DNA from: Spisula solida
Taxonomy: Eukaryota > Mollusca > Bivalvia > Venerida > Mactridae
NCBI GenBank assembly: GCA_947247005.1
Contig: OX365955.1
Span: forward strand, 46,107,822-46,171,821
DNA: 64,000 nucleotides
Reading direction: 5' to 3'
Part shown: positions 48,801 to 53,690 of the stretch, piece by piece
Layout of the letters: every line of letters begins with the position of its first letter
Position numbering within the stretch: position 1 is the stretch's first letter
Translations under genes and position numbers: made by a program
Notes under the pieces: generated by a model
Told to the model about the DNA's origin: nothing
Seen by the model: only the letters and a program-made list of their open reading frames with translations
The model's database searches: none

Positions 48801-51786
48801 TGTTGATGGCCCTGAAGCATAGCATCAGGCATAGCACTATTTGCTAGTAATTTATGCGGAAAGACAGATTTCATTTTATTCATAATTGTGTGAAGACAGT
48901 GTCTGTGGATATTCATCACCTTATTTGAATATTAGCTCTTGTTTTAACTTGATAACAAAATTATCTATAGAACCCCTGCTGTGCTGCCTTTTAAGCTTTT
49001 ACTGTACAAAAAACATGAACATTTGTTACTGAGAGTACTTCTCAACTAATTTTTCTTAACTTCATAGACAACACTTGACAATGTAGTATACATAATATTA
49101 TATCTGTCAGGTTATGGAAGAATGTTAGCGATGCTATCGTATCTCAGGATGGATTATGTATAATATTTTATCTGTTAGGTTATGGAAGAATGTTAGCGAT
49201 GCTATTGTATCTCAGGACATGCATGCGGCCACACAGGAGAAGTTTATCTTAGAGGAACGACAGAGACAGGAAGCTAAGGAAAGGAAAGCTCAGATGCTCG
49301 ACTGGTTCCCTAAACTCTTTGAGAGAGATCCGATCACCGGGGACTGGATATACAAACATATTGAGTATGTAAATGCCTTCTTTTCTATTGTATTTGTTAT
49401 ACCCCGCACAACGAGTTGTAAGGGGTGTATACTGGATTCAGCTTGTCTGTCGGTCTGTCTGTCCGTAGACGCATTCTTGTGGATGCAACTCCTCCTACAG
49501 TTTTGGCAGGATTTCGCTCAAGCTTTCACAGATGAACAACCTCAACATATAGATGTTCATGAAGAGAGGAATTTGCGCTGCGATGAATTTTGGCAGAATT
49601 ATGGCCCTTTGCCGGCGGGGGTATATTAGTCTGCCAAATGGCGACAGCTCTAGTTTCTTACTAGTATTTAATGCCATAATTGTTATAACAATGGAGGATT
49701 CAGGATAATTGATTGTCTTATATTCTGTATGCCCTGCTCATCCAAAGAAAACAACAAACTTTCACCATTTTTGAGAGGTTTGTTTAACATCCTGTATTAA
49801 AGCCGCATTGTCTCTCCCAAAACTTTTTTCCCGATCATCCAGTAAATAGACTAATATTTGACTAATATAGGCTATATTTGTCGAAATAGTATGCCAAAAA
49901 TCACATTTAGTAAAATATATGGATGACAAAATACTACTTTGCAAGAGTTGCTCCCCTTAGACAAGAACGGAAGTTGTTTTAAATTTATAATAAACTTTGA
50001 TTATAAAAAGGAAAATATTGTAACCATCGATAGTTGAGCTATCGGCGATAGTTATTGGATGGCGATAGTTATTGGTTCGAGACTTTTACTATCGATCCAT
50101 ACTATTGGGACACTCGGGATCGCAATGCATCGATATTTCGATGCATCGACCCACCCCTAGTCATTAGTTGATGGTCATTTGGTTTCTACCCTGTCTTATT
50201 GGCCTCCAACTTCGAGGGAGACCAATGATAAGTGTAAGAATAGTAATAATAACATCTTTATTTGCTGGGGATAACATAATTGCCAAACCAATTTTTATTA
50301 TGGTCCCAGTGATTTTTTTGCCTTATTGGGAAAGGGTCCGGGTCCGTTCAGATAGGGATTTTTCGCGTCATGACAACTTGAAATTGGGAATTTCCATGAA
50401 GCAGAAAGGCCAATTAAATAAACAAAAAAAGTGATTACGTGTGAATGTTTTCTGGTTTCTTTGAACATTTATGCTTGACCTCTTGTCAAAAATGTTCATA
50501 ACTTTATCATTTTATGTCCGATTTTGAAAATTATTTTTTTAAATTGTTTATTGGGAATTCCTCCATTCGGAAAAATTATAGCCTATTTGCAATTGGGAAA
50601 TAGTCCGTTTTCCGGACCCTTATAAAGAAGGAAAAAAATCACTGGGTCCTCAAAATTTAATGTGATGCTTCATTGGTAACCTTTGTATATTACAGTATGA
50701 GGCCTTGGGACATAACTAACGACAAACTGCAGTACGAATCCGAGTTTATCATTGCTACATGGACCAAACATCGAACACCAGTTGTACGGACATTAAGTAT
50801 AACAAGTCTGGAACAGAAACCGGATAAAACTAGTGTAGCTGTGCCGGTAACCAGACATTCTACCAGACAAATTCAACGACCATCGGTGAAAAGGTTAAAG
50901 GTTGTCGGAGAGGAGAGTGGTAGTTCCGCGGCCGAGTTGGATCAAAAACACGATAGTGACTCATCGGAACCAGGACTTCGTAAGTAGGAATATTTCAAAG
51001 ATCAGGTTTACTCATTCATAGTAGATGGAGACAAAATACTGAATTTGTCCTTGTATGGTGTTATGCAGTGAACTCAATTCAATATGCTTTGCTGTTCTGT
51101 AGAAGGATCTCAGGGGGAAACAATCCCGGTCAACTAACTGTTGAAAACAGCGTCTCAGCCTTAAAACTGTATGGTAGATAATGATATAATTCGTGACTGC
51201 AAATTGTTTTCTCTGTATTTAGCATCATTGTGTGGTACATTATGTGACTTATCTATAGATCATTAAAAGGTTGGCAATAAAAATTTCCTGTTGAAACAAA
51301 TGCTGAGACAGCTCCTGCAAACTACAAGTGTGAAGATGTCTGTAAGCAAAAACTGTGTATTATAATTGTTTTCTAAAGAGCAAAAAGACCAAATTAAAGG
51401 ACCAATTGGGTCAAAGATATGGATAATGACAAAATCACTCTGTGTATACATGCTCAAAGGTACATAATTATAGTGTTGTTAAATAGTTTTGAATCATGAC
51501 ACTGATATCTGATTAATGTTTTCCAGGAAAACGGGTTAGTAGATCTGCTTCAAACACACGCACTTCCAAAGTTGCTGAGGACATGTTATTAAAGTTGTTA
51601 GAGCCAATATGTGCGGCTCAACAGGAAACTAAGAACATGGTACAATCATTGCAAAGACAAGTGATATCTCTACAACAGGATCTGGACAATCAGGCAACCA
51701 GAGGATTCACTCAGCAGACTCAGATGTGGTTAGGATTAGGGGTCATGCTATTGTTACAGACAATATTACAGTGGATACTTCGATAG
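24741..51786 (+). CDS. OSBPL8: ORP5/ORP8-type oxysterol-binding protein-related lipid transfer protein (17 exons, N-terminus incomplete)
   Basis: Joining 24741-24833, 28042-28230, 29351-29473, 30550-30634, 32184-32402, 38057-38214, 38850-38921, 40470-40582, 42007-42088, 42951-43146, 44091-44189, 45319-45416, 46568-46693, 47342-47442, 49179-49364, 50696-50979 and 51527-51786 gives 2484 nt: 827 codons and a TAG, with every junction AG/GT and in phase. In order: basic N-terminal region, PH domain (about 55-175), acidic linker (about 195-300), ORD (about 305-690) with LPTFILE at 325-331 and EQLSHHPP at 410-417, coiled coil (about 762-800), hydrophobic tail anchor (808-827). The tail anchor and PH-plus-ORD layout fit the ORP5/ORP8 class, ER-anchored proteins known to exchange PI4P and phosphatidylserine at contacts with the plasma membrane. 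Vertebrates have two paralogues; the symbol names the family. The extreme N-terminus is missing or supplied by alternative first exons. Confidence 0.93.
26726..26800 (+). CDS. Candidate alternative first coding exon of the ORP5/8-like gene
   Basis: An ATG at 26726 opens 25 codons ([13 protein letters not shown] then [11 protein letters not shown]) ending at a strong donor GTAAGT at 26801 in phase 0. This would splice in frame to exon 2 (28042) and bypass exon 1. The segment has no family similarity that I recognise, as expected for an isoform-specific N-terminus. Vertebrate ORP8 is known to have long and short N-terminal isoforms. No promoter motif was identified. It remains a guess without transcripts. 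Confidence 0.45.
27535..27804 (+). other. Unrecognised ORF in the intron between 26800 and 28042
   Basis: An 89-codon open frame without an ATG at its start (first codon TTG) reads lysine- and phenylalanine-rich sequence ([19 protein letters not shown]). A plausible acceptor TTCTACAG ends at 27552. No domain was recognised and no in-phase donor to exon 2 was found. It could be an unannotated exon or chance; chance is more likely. Confidence 0.12.
28042..28230 (+). CDS. OSBPL8: ORP5/8-like exon 2 (start of PH domain, residues 32-94)
   Basis: Acceptor ATTACAG ends at 28041; donor GTAGGA starts at 28231. The 63 phase-0 codons encode a basic stretch followed by the first PH-domain strands, with [17 protein letters not shown] and [20 protein letters not shown]. 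These are among the most conserved ORP5/8 segments. Basic residues here are expected to contribute to phosphoinositide binding at the plasma membrane (family knowledge). It is the common acceptor for both exon 1 and the candidate alternative first exon at 26726. Confidence 0.95.
28290..28460 (-). mobile_element. tRNA-derived SINE fragment in ORP intron 2
   Basis: The minus strand contains TTCCGGGTTCAACCCCCGTC (B box) preceded by GGTAGGGCGCGCTATGGGAT. The body runs left to an A-rich tract near 28262-28275 (plus-strand AAAAAAAA), which does not fit a simple 3' A tail on this strand. Boundaries are approximate. Confidence 0.55.
28900..29100. repeat. Diverged dispersed repeat of the 56030 family (ORP intron 2)
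   Basis: GTCTGTCCGTAGACGAAACA, ACATGGAGGTTGGTCATCAA CAGTAG and TTTAAGAAACATCTCTGG resemble the 56030 copy. Confidence 0.5.
29351..29473 (+). CDS. OSBPL8: ORP5/8-like exon 3 (PH domain, residues 95-135)
   Basis: Acceptor CTTGCAG ends at 29350; donor GTTTGT starts at 29474. The 41 phase-0 codons include [29 protein letters not shown] and QSIWA, typical of the ORP5/8 PH domain. The donor is weaker than GTAAGT. A SINE follows 40 bp downstream at about 29513. Confidence 0.94.
29513..29833 (+). mobile_element. tRNA-headed SINE, family B
   Basis: The head GATGGCACGGTGGTCCAGTG carries an A-box-like motif. The conserved body includes GATGAGCTGGTTGGAAACCC, GAGGTAGTCTCGCTTGTATC and GTTAAAGAACCAAGGAGTC. 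Copies occur inverted at 31726-31990 and more diverged at 19797-20333. It is directly followed by a foldback MITE end. Confidence 0.65.
29834..29950. mobile_element. Truncated left end of the foldback MITE family
   Basis: CAGTGTAGCAATACCACGTG and the following 110 bp match the left end of 16629-17059 as far as TTCTATGAAATATACA, then similarity ends. No right end was found. It directly follows the SINE at 29513. Confidence 0.7.
30296..30470. repeat. Dispersed repeat with short internal hairpin, ORP intron 3
   Basis: The motif ATTTATGTAGCGCCTTTTTC ATGTGAACACATG CAAAGGCACTTTACAT occurs widely in animal SINE-like repeats. The arms GCGCCTTT and AAAGGCAC pair around ATGTGAACACAT. A GAGAG-rich tail follows. 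Confidence 0.5.
30550..30634 (+). CDS. OSBPL8: ORP5/8-like exon 4 (PH domain, residues 136-163)
   Basis: Acceptor TTTTCAG ends at 30549; donor GTATGT starts at 30635. It holds 28 codons plus one base, starting [19 protein letters not shown], the segment after the QSIWA motif in this family. The last base completes a glycine codon with exon 5. Confidence 0.93.
31726..31990 (-). mobile_element. SINE family B, inverted copy in ORP intron 4
   Basis: The minus strand reads CCTGATTTGATTCTCGGGCT (B-box region), CAGAGGTAGTCTTGCATGTA and TTAAAGAACCAAGGAGAG, matching 29513-29833 in order. It ends about 190 bp before the exon 5 acceptor. Confidence 0.65.
32184..32402 (+). CDS. OSBPL8: ORP5/8-like exon 5 (end of PH domain and acidic linker, residues 164-236)
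   Basis: Acceptor CTACCAG ends at 32183; donor GTAAGT starts at 32403. It begins [16 protein letters not shown], the closing PH-domain helix with its conserved tryptophan. It then moves into a poorly conserved Ser/Asp/Glu-rich linker (SMDESDCEK near the end). The following intron is the longest within the conserved gene body (5.65 kb) and holds the 33131-34774 minisatellite. Confidence 0.92.
33131..34774. repeat. 40/53-bp minisatellite in ORP intron 5, tRNA/SINE-head-like unit
   Basis: About 38 units share GACTATATGTGACTGTAGGT and CTAGGGGTTACAGGTTGG. The short form is 40 bp. The long form (about 53 bp) adds CTGGCTACGTTGA. Long forms sit at both ends (33210-33590, 34200-34760) and a homogeneous block of short ones in the middle (33590-34200). 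The first unit contains GGTTAGCTCAGTTATTAGAG and the last GGCTAGCTAGGTTGATAG, both like a tRNA A box. Confidence 0.92.
35894..36830. repeat. Dispersed AGCTCACCTG element with six tandem core units
   Basis: It opens AGCTCACCTGCCACAAAGTG, able to pair with GGCAAGGTGAGCT, and closes GCAGGTGAGCGCCCAAGG. Six units of about 136-160 bp each start GTTAACACTC and carry AGGTCAAGTTCGAAGTTGGG and GGGGTCAAAAACTAGGTCAA. It lies in ORP intron 5 and resembles a very common bivalve repeat. A partial unit recurs at 15577-15855. Flanking sequence on each side (35640-35890, 36835-37010) looks like halves of another repeat, suggesting nesting. Confidence 0.7.
37813..37962. mobile_element. 150-bp MITE, copy 2 (ORP intron 5)
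   Basis: ATGGTATTCAATATTGATCT at the left and AGATCAATATTGAATACTAC at the right; the interior CAGTAACAGGCGATATGATT is the inverse orientation of the 16229 copy. It ends about 95 bp before the exon 6 acceptor. Confidence 0.8.
38057..38214 (+). CDS. OSBPL8: ORP5/8-like exon 6 (acidic linker, residues 238-289)
   Basis: Acceptor TTGTGTAG ends at 38056; donor GTTGGT starts at 38215. The 52 codons are strongly acidic ([17 protein letters not shown]) and end in VEELGQ; the vertebrate linker has an EELG string at the matching place. Cassette exons in the preceding intron cannot be excluded because linker length varies in the family. A MITE begins about 30 bp after the donor. Confidence 0.88.
38247..38503. 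mobile_element. 257-bp MITE just after the exon 6 donor
   Basis: CATATCTCTGGCTTAGAATT AGAAGGTGTAA at the left pairs with TACGACCTTCTAATTCAAGC CAGCGATATG at the right. It starts about 32 bp after the exon 6 donor. Confidence 0.7.
38850..38921 (+). CDS. OSBPL8: ORP5/8-like exon 7 (linker to ORD, residues 290-313)
   Basis: Acceptor ATATTACAG ends at 38849; donor GTAAAC starts at 38922. The 24 phase-0 codons end [11 protein letters not shown], just before the ORD in ORP5/8 proteins. The donor sequence is the first unit of a tandem array (38922-39230) built from donor-like GTATACTGTCATGTG copies. Confidence 0.92.
38922..39230. repeat. Donor-derived tandem array at the start of ORP intron 7
   Basis: About 13 imperfect units of GTATACTGTCATGTGATGTG begin with the real exon 7 donor (GTAAACTGTCATGTGATGTG). 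Another unit near 39117 has the same GTAAACTGTCATGTGATGTG sequence. See the findings on duplicated splice sites. Confidence 0.85.
39377..39610. repeat. Dispersed repeat, copy 2 (ORP intron 7)
   Basis: It matches 577-806: CTCGACCTTCTATTAGCATA, GTATGTTTTCATAAGCGG and CATAAAGGTCAGGATCATGT occur in the same order. Confidence 0.75.
39842..40282. mobile_element. 441-bp hAT-like MITE with 8-bp target duplication
   Basis: Ends TAGGGCTGCATACC and GGTATCGGTT-type inverse (CCGATACGCAGCCCTA). The 8-bp direct repeat CTGTCTGT flanks it exactly (39834-39841, 40283-40290). Subterminal ATCGATA/TATCGAT motifs abound. An 8-bp duplication is the hAT hallmark (family knowledge). No transposase. Confidence 0.83.
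40470..40582 (+). CDS. OSBPL8: ORP5/8-like exon 8 (start of ORD, lipid lid, residues 314-350)
   Basis: Acceptor ATTCTAG ends at 40469; donor GTAAGT starts at 40583. It begins [19 protein letters not shown] and continues through [18 protein letters not shown] lies in the region contacting the bound lipid in ORP family structures (family knowledge). A 269-bp palindromic MITE starts only 13 bp past the exon end. Confidence 0.96.
40595..40863. mobile_element. 269-bp MITE 13 bp after the exon 8 donor
   Basis: CTGGTATTCACAAAGCATCT TAAGGGA at the left pairs with TCCCTTAAGATGCTTTGTGA ATACCA at the right. The interior has CCTAAGAAACGAAG and TTTCCTTTTAGC. Confidence 0.8.
41433..41590 (-). mobile_element. 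tRNA-derived SINE with 12-bp target-site duplication
   Basis: On the minus strand it begins TGGCCTCCATGGTTCAATGG (A-box-like) and has CCCGGGTTCAAATTCGGG (B box). It ends in an A-rich tail, seen as a T run at 41434-41444. ACTCAGTAATGA flanks it at 41421-41432 and 41591-41602, direct evidence of retrotransposition. Its 3' body (ATATTTCAGCACAAAGCTGA) recurs at 18272-18332. Confidence 0.88.
42007..42088 (+). CDS. OSBPL8: ORP5/8-like exon 9 (ORD, residues 352-378)
   Basis: Acceptor TATTACAG ends at 42006; donor GTAATT starts at 42089. One base completes the glutamate codon split with exon 8, then 27 codons follow with [17 protein letters not shown], a hallmark ORD segment. A dispersed AAGGTCAAGGTCA-type repeat occupies much of the next intron. 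Confidence 0.95.
42265..42455. repeat. Dispersed repeat of the 56030 family (ORP intron 9)
   Basis: AAATGGTTTCCGTTCAATAA, ACATGGAGGTTGGTCACCAA and GGCATACATGTTTTACAAAC ATCTCTTGTT match 56030-56285. Confidence 0.65.
42643..42950. repeat. Tandem copies of the ORP exon 10 acceptor (110-113 bp units)
   Basis: Three units contain ATTATGCTGCCAT, a T-rich tract, ATATCTTATTTGTATCTTT and an AG; after the AG comes GGCCTTAAGAAACC. They start at 42728, 42841 and the true exon at 42951. The two upstream copies continue CACAGTGACCTTTAA and would stop in frame. Confidence 0.9.
42951..43146 (+). CDS. OSBPL8: ORP5/8-like exon 10 (ORD signature EQLSHHPP, residues 379-443)
   Basis: Acceptor TTTGTAG ends at 42950; donor GTATTT starts at 43147. 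The 65 codons include [31 protein letters not shown] and [27 protein letters not shown] is the OSBP-family signature; its paired histidines bind the PI4P headgroup (family knowledge), and both are present. Two near-identical acceptor-plus-exon-start copies precede it at 42728 and 42841. Only the copy at 42951 stays open. Confidence 0.96.
44091..44189 (+). CDS. OSBPL8: ORP5/8-like exon 11 (ORD, residues 445-476)
   Basis: Acceptor GCACTTTCAG ends at 44090; donor GTATAT starts at 44190. It reads [19 protein letters not shown] then [14 protein letters not shown] across the next junction. This is the conserved ORD beta-barrel segment. A tRNA-derived SINE lies in the following intron. Confidence 0.95.
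44350..44545 (-). mobile_element. tRNA-derived SINE in ORP intron 11
   Basis: The minus strand reads AATAGCCTAGTGGTTGAGCG (A box) and GTCTCGGGTTCGATCCCTGG (B box), with tRNA-like spacing. A non-tRNA body follows toward 44350. No clear A tail or flanking duplication was found. The acceptor-stem halves do not pair well enough to call a functional tRNA. Confidence 0.75.
44924..45050. repeat. 170-bp dispersed repeat, copy 3 of 3
   Basis: GTCACTGTATGACTTATTTG ... GTCACTGTATGACTTATTGC then AATAACCGGAAGTTAAC. It abuts the exon 12 acceptor array, whose first unit starts within 10 bp. Confidence 0.72.
45058..45318. repeat. Six tandem copies of the ORP exon 12 acceptor (about 47-bp units)
   Basis: Each unit reads CAGTAGTTGTATTATTTCAG then GTATATTGATAGTATGGTAG. 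Exon-like starts fall at 45080, 45128, 45175, 45222, 45269 and the true 45319. Only the last continues ATTGGAACATTAACG; the others hit TAG in the exon 12 frame. Confidence 0.93.
45319..45416 (+). CDS. OSBPL8: ORP5/8-like exon 12 (ORD, residues 478-509)
   Basis: Acceptor TTATTTCAG ends at 45318; donor GTACGA starts at 45417. After the split glycine it reads [16 protein letters not shown] through [11 protein letters not shown]. Five tandem copies of its acceptor and first 11-12 exon bases lie directly upstream (45058-45310). Each would bring in an in-frame TAG, so 45319 is the only productive start seen. Confidence 0.95.
45565..45811. repeat. 41-bp tandem array (six units) in ORP intron 12
   Basis: The unit is GACCACTGGTCTGATTTCAA then TGAAACCTCACATGAATAGT and T, nearly identical in six copies. 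The last has CCACAC for CCTCAC. It resembles the core of a dispersed bivalve repeat. Confidence 0.9.
46090..46209. repeat. Upstream duplicate of the ORP exon 13 acceptor and exon start
   Basis: About 120 bp including GCCATACTTTGTGTTGATCT, an acceptor TATTTACAG (ends 46172) and CCATTCCTTGGCATAGGAGA through AATAAAATTG recur at 46491-46604. After the first 37 exon-like bases the copy runs into repeat sequence and reaches a stop (46267-46269). Confidence 0.9.
46229..46492. repeat. Dispersed ACCGGAGGGG repeat in ORP intron 12
   Basis: It starts ATCCCGTACCGGTTTTAGAC and carries GACCGGAGGGGACTATAGG; it ends ACTTCTGTATTGCTTGCC then TTAATGACTTGTTT. A second copy with two internal units lies at 52563-53020. 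It sits between the decoy and the true acceptor of exon 13. Confidence 0.7.
46568..46693 (+). CDS. OSBPL8: ORP5/8-like exon 13 (ORD, residues 510-551)
   Basis: Acceptor ATTTACAG ends at 46567; donor GTAAGT starts at 46694. The 42 phase-0 codons include [19 protein letters not shown] and [15 protein letters not shown] partial copy of the acceptor plus the first 37 exon bases lies 395 bp upstream at 46173. It lacks this exon's remainder and donor. Confidence 0.95.
47342..47442 (+). CDS. OSBPL8: ORP5/8-like exon 14 (ORD, residues 552-584)
   Basis: Acceptor ATTTTCAG ends at 47341; donor GTATTG starts at 47443. It reads [19 protein letters not shown] and [13 protein letters not shown]. The segment is moderately conserved; LFF(S/W)PTP and the E-S-E ending match the family. 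Confidence 0.92.
47443..49099. other. ORP intron 14, no further exon recognised
   Basis: Frames at 47703-47933 and 48053-48373 show no domain, and splicing them in would break phase between exons 14 and 15. Low-complexity AT sequence fills the rest. Confidence 0.5.
49100..49217. repeat. 68-bp tandem duplication of the ORP exon 15 acceptor
   Basis: TATCTGTCAG then GTTATGGAAGAATGTTAGCG and ATGCTATCGTATCTCAGGA at 49101-49149 recur at 49169-49217. The copies differ at a few bases, including CAG versus TAG at the splice site. The real exon uses the second copy because only that keeps the frame. Confidence 0.92.
49179..49364 (+). CDS. OSBPL8: ORP5/8-like exon 15 (C-terminal ORD helices, residues 585-647)
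   Basis: Acceptor TCTGTTAG ends at 49178; donor GTATGT starts at 49365. It reads [37 protein letters not shown] and [13 protein letters not shown], the helical end of the ORD. A 68-bp tandem duplication places a decoy acceptor at 49110 with a stronger TGTCAG. Splicing there keeps 68 extra bases and frameshifts to a stop. A Helitron-like repeat begins about 30 bp past the donor. Confidence 0.95.
49396..49653. mobile_element. Single-unit copy of the element at 20844-21638, inside ORP intron 15
   Basis: It starts ATACCCCGCACAACGAGTTG and ends GGGGGTATATTAGTCTGCC then AGCTCTAG before T, with one core unit. It begins about 30 bp after the exon 15 donor. Open frames running from exon 15 into it are read-through artefacts. 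Confidence 0.75.
50015..50158. mobile_element. hAT-like MITE fragment
   Basis: The right end reads ATGCATCGACCCACCCCTAG, the inverse of the CTAGGGGTGGGTCGATG end common in hAT-type MITEs. ATCGATA blocks and GGCGATAGTTATTGG repeats fill the interior. The left end was not resolved. Confidence 0.45.
50307..50644. mobile_element. 338-bp MITE in ORP intron 15 with 5-bp flanking repeat
   Basis: CAGTGATTTTTTTGCCTTAT TGGGAAAGGGTCCGG pairs with CCGGACCCTTATAAAGAAGG AAAAAAATCACTG. GGTCC flanks both ends (50302-50306, 50645-50649). The 88-codon frame at 50168-50434 crosses its border and is not a gene. It ends 51 bp before the exon 16 acceptor. Confidence 0.72.
50696..50979 (+). CDS. OSBPL8: ORP5/8-like exon 16 (end of ORD and variable C-terminal linker, residues 648-741)
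   Basis: Acceptor TATTACAG ends at 50695; donor GTAAGT starts at 50980. It opens [17 protein letters not shown] and [10 protein letters not shown], the conserved end of the ORD. It then becomes a Ser/Thr/Lys-rich variable linker ([20 protein letters not shown]). The last base completes an arginine codon with exon 17. Confidence 0.93.
51527..51786 (+). CDS. OSBPL8: ORP5/8-like terminal exon 17 (coiled coil and ER tail anchor, residues 742-827)
   Basis: Acceptor TTTTCCAG ends at 51526; stop TAG at 51784-51786. After a basic start, an amphipathic heptad-like stretch ([27 protein letters not shown]) suggests a coiled coil. The protein ends in a hydrophobic tail of about 20 residues containing [11 protein letters not shown] and closing in arginine. 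ORP5 and ORP8 use this topology for ER insertion, and it separates them from soluble ORPs. Confidence 0.93.
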
Positions 51787-53300
51787 TCATCATTCTACAT
51801 AAAGTCAAATAATTCATCCATAATCCTAAAGTATGTCTAAATAATGCAGTATAGATCGGGTATAACAAATATCAGGGGATCAAGTTAATAATGGATTCAT
51901 AATAAGTCTTTTATGCAGAATTGATACAACAAAATTTGCTGTTACAAGTCATGACCCCTAACAAAATTTAATGTATGTGAAGAAGGTGTTATCTTTTGTC
52001 ACCAGTAATATGCTTGGTCAGACCTGGAAATTTCTTCATCTTAAGGGAAAATGTTTGTTATATTCAAGTTCATTATACTGATAAAAATGGGTGTAAAAGT
52101 TACTGTAGGAGTTAGCTGGGGACTGATATTAAATTTGAGGTGAAATCTACTATACGTGAGTTCATTATATGTGTATATGAGTTTCACAGTAAGTTAGAGA
52201 GCCTCACCATAGATTGTTTTGTGATATCCCAGGGAACATTATAATAGTTTTAATACATATATGTGTATACAGTCAATGTGGTGAATAGGTAGCAACTAAT
52301 CATACAATATGTAATATATCATTGTTACTTATGTTCTAGTGTCCAACAGTCTTTTAACTTTGATTGAATCCTAACTTCTACCATGTAGAATGTATACCAA
52401 TGTGTTCACTGATTTTAGAGGTTCTGTTAGTCTCAATCATTATATCTGTTGATTAGGGTATGTTAGTTAGATGTGTATATGGTATATGTCTATGCAATAA
52501 TGAAGTTCTGACACACACACTTGTTCCCATGCTACTACAGTTCTTGTTCTTAATAATCATTATTAGTCCCCTACCGTTTTTAAACCGGAGGGGAATATAG
52601 GTTTGCCCTCTGTCTGTGTGTCCGTCTATCATTCCGGATCCTGACATAACTCAAACAGTTTCCGAGCTAGGTTTATGAAACATGGTACTATGTGGATAGA
52701 GGACAATAAGGGGATTATGCACGTCTAGATATTTTTGTATTCTGGCAAAAATTGTGATTGCAATGGATACGGAAATAGTAAAAATACTTCAAAATCTGGA
52801 TCCTGTCATAACTCTTAACAGTTTCTCAGTTAGGTTTATGAAACTTTCTATGTGGGTAGGTTCCAATAAGGAGATTATGCACATCTCGATAGTTTTCTAT
52901 TCAGACAAAAATTGTGGTTGCCATGGCAACAGAAACATTGAAAATTATTTGAAGGGTAAGGGTTATGGCTTCAAACCTGTAGTGGACTTCTGTATTGCTT
53001 GCAACATTTAATGACTTGTTTGTGTTAATATACACCCCTTGTGTTTCTATTATAGATCTTAACCCTATGTCCCATGAATACCAAGTTCTACTCATCTAAC
53101 CTATCTCCATACAAATGCAGTTCGAAGGATTTATCAGATTTTCAGCATTGTTGTCAAACACTAATTGTTTTCAATAAACCAGTATTGAGTTGGTGTTCAC
53201 ATTATAACTGATCTCGTACTAGAATACTGTAGATGGTAGGGGGGTTCTGGAGTGAAGGGTTAATACTGGCAATATCAATCACTTTGCATCTTTATTACAT
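51787..53300. other. 3' flank / probable 3' UTR of the ORP5/8-like gene
   Basis: No ORF of note after the stop at 51786. An AATAAA at 53173-53178 is a possible polyadenylation signal, but it lies beyond a dispersed repeat and other AATAAA sites follow, so the transcript end cannot be placed. Confidence 0.35.
52563..53020. repeat. Second copy of the ACCGGAGGGG repeat (two core units)
   Basis: It opens AGTCCCCTACCGTTTTTAAA, continues ACCGGAGGGGAATATAGG, and ends GACTTCTGTATTGCTTGCAA then TTTAATGACTTGTTT. Two GGATCCTG(A/T)CATAACTC units about 175 bp apart form its core. It lies 3' of the ORP stop codon. Confidence 0.7.
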
Positions 53301-53551
53301 AACCTGCGGTCAAGGAGTGCCGTAAAGCCGTGCCGTAAATATCGTTCGGCACTCCCAGACAGTGCAATAAATATTTAAATGAGCCTGACGTGACGTTAGC
53401 CAATCCATGCATTGATCCCCCAATGGCGTCAGGATAATATCAATGTCGCCATGACGTCGCGCTCATTGTACCGCTGAATTTTGGCTGAAACATATGCAGC
53501 GTACATCATCCTTCTGATCAATAATGAGCGTTTTCTATGGTTATGTGATAA

Positions 53552-53690
53552 ATAGAATCTTACATTCGTGCTCATTTCATACGAGTGTTATTAAACTCAT
53601 CGACAAAAACAATATCATTTTGTCCACTCGTTTAATAAAACTCGTATGTAATGAGCACTCATGCAAGATCCTCTATTTAATAAACTTTGA
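53552..53690. repeat. Palindromic MITE core downstream of the ORP gene
   Basis: TAGAATCTTACATTCGTGCT CATTTCATACGAGTGTTATT pairs with AATAAAACTCGTATGTAATG AGCACTCATGCAAGATCCTC. A GC-richer stretch (53300-53500, GTGCCGTAAAGCCGTGCCGT) lies to the left and may belong to the same element. Confidence 0.65.

Noticed and set aside
49365..49629. Extension of ORP exon 15 past 49364 as a longer ORF
   Set aside because: The donor GTATGT at 49365 joins in phase to the conserved MRPWD segment at 50696; the extra codons translate a Helitron-like repeat.
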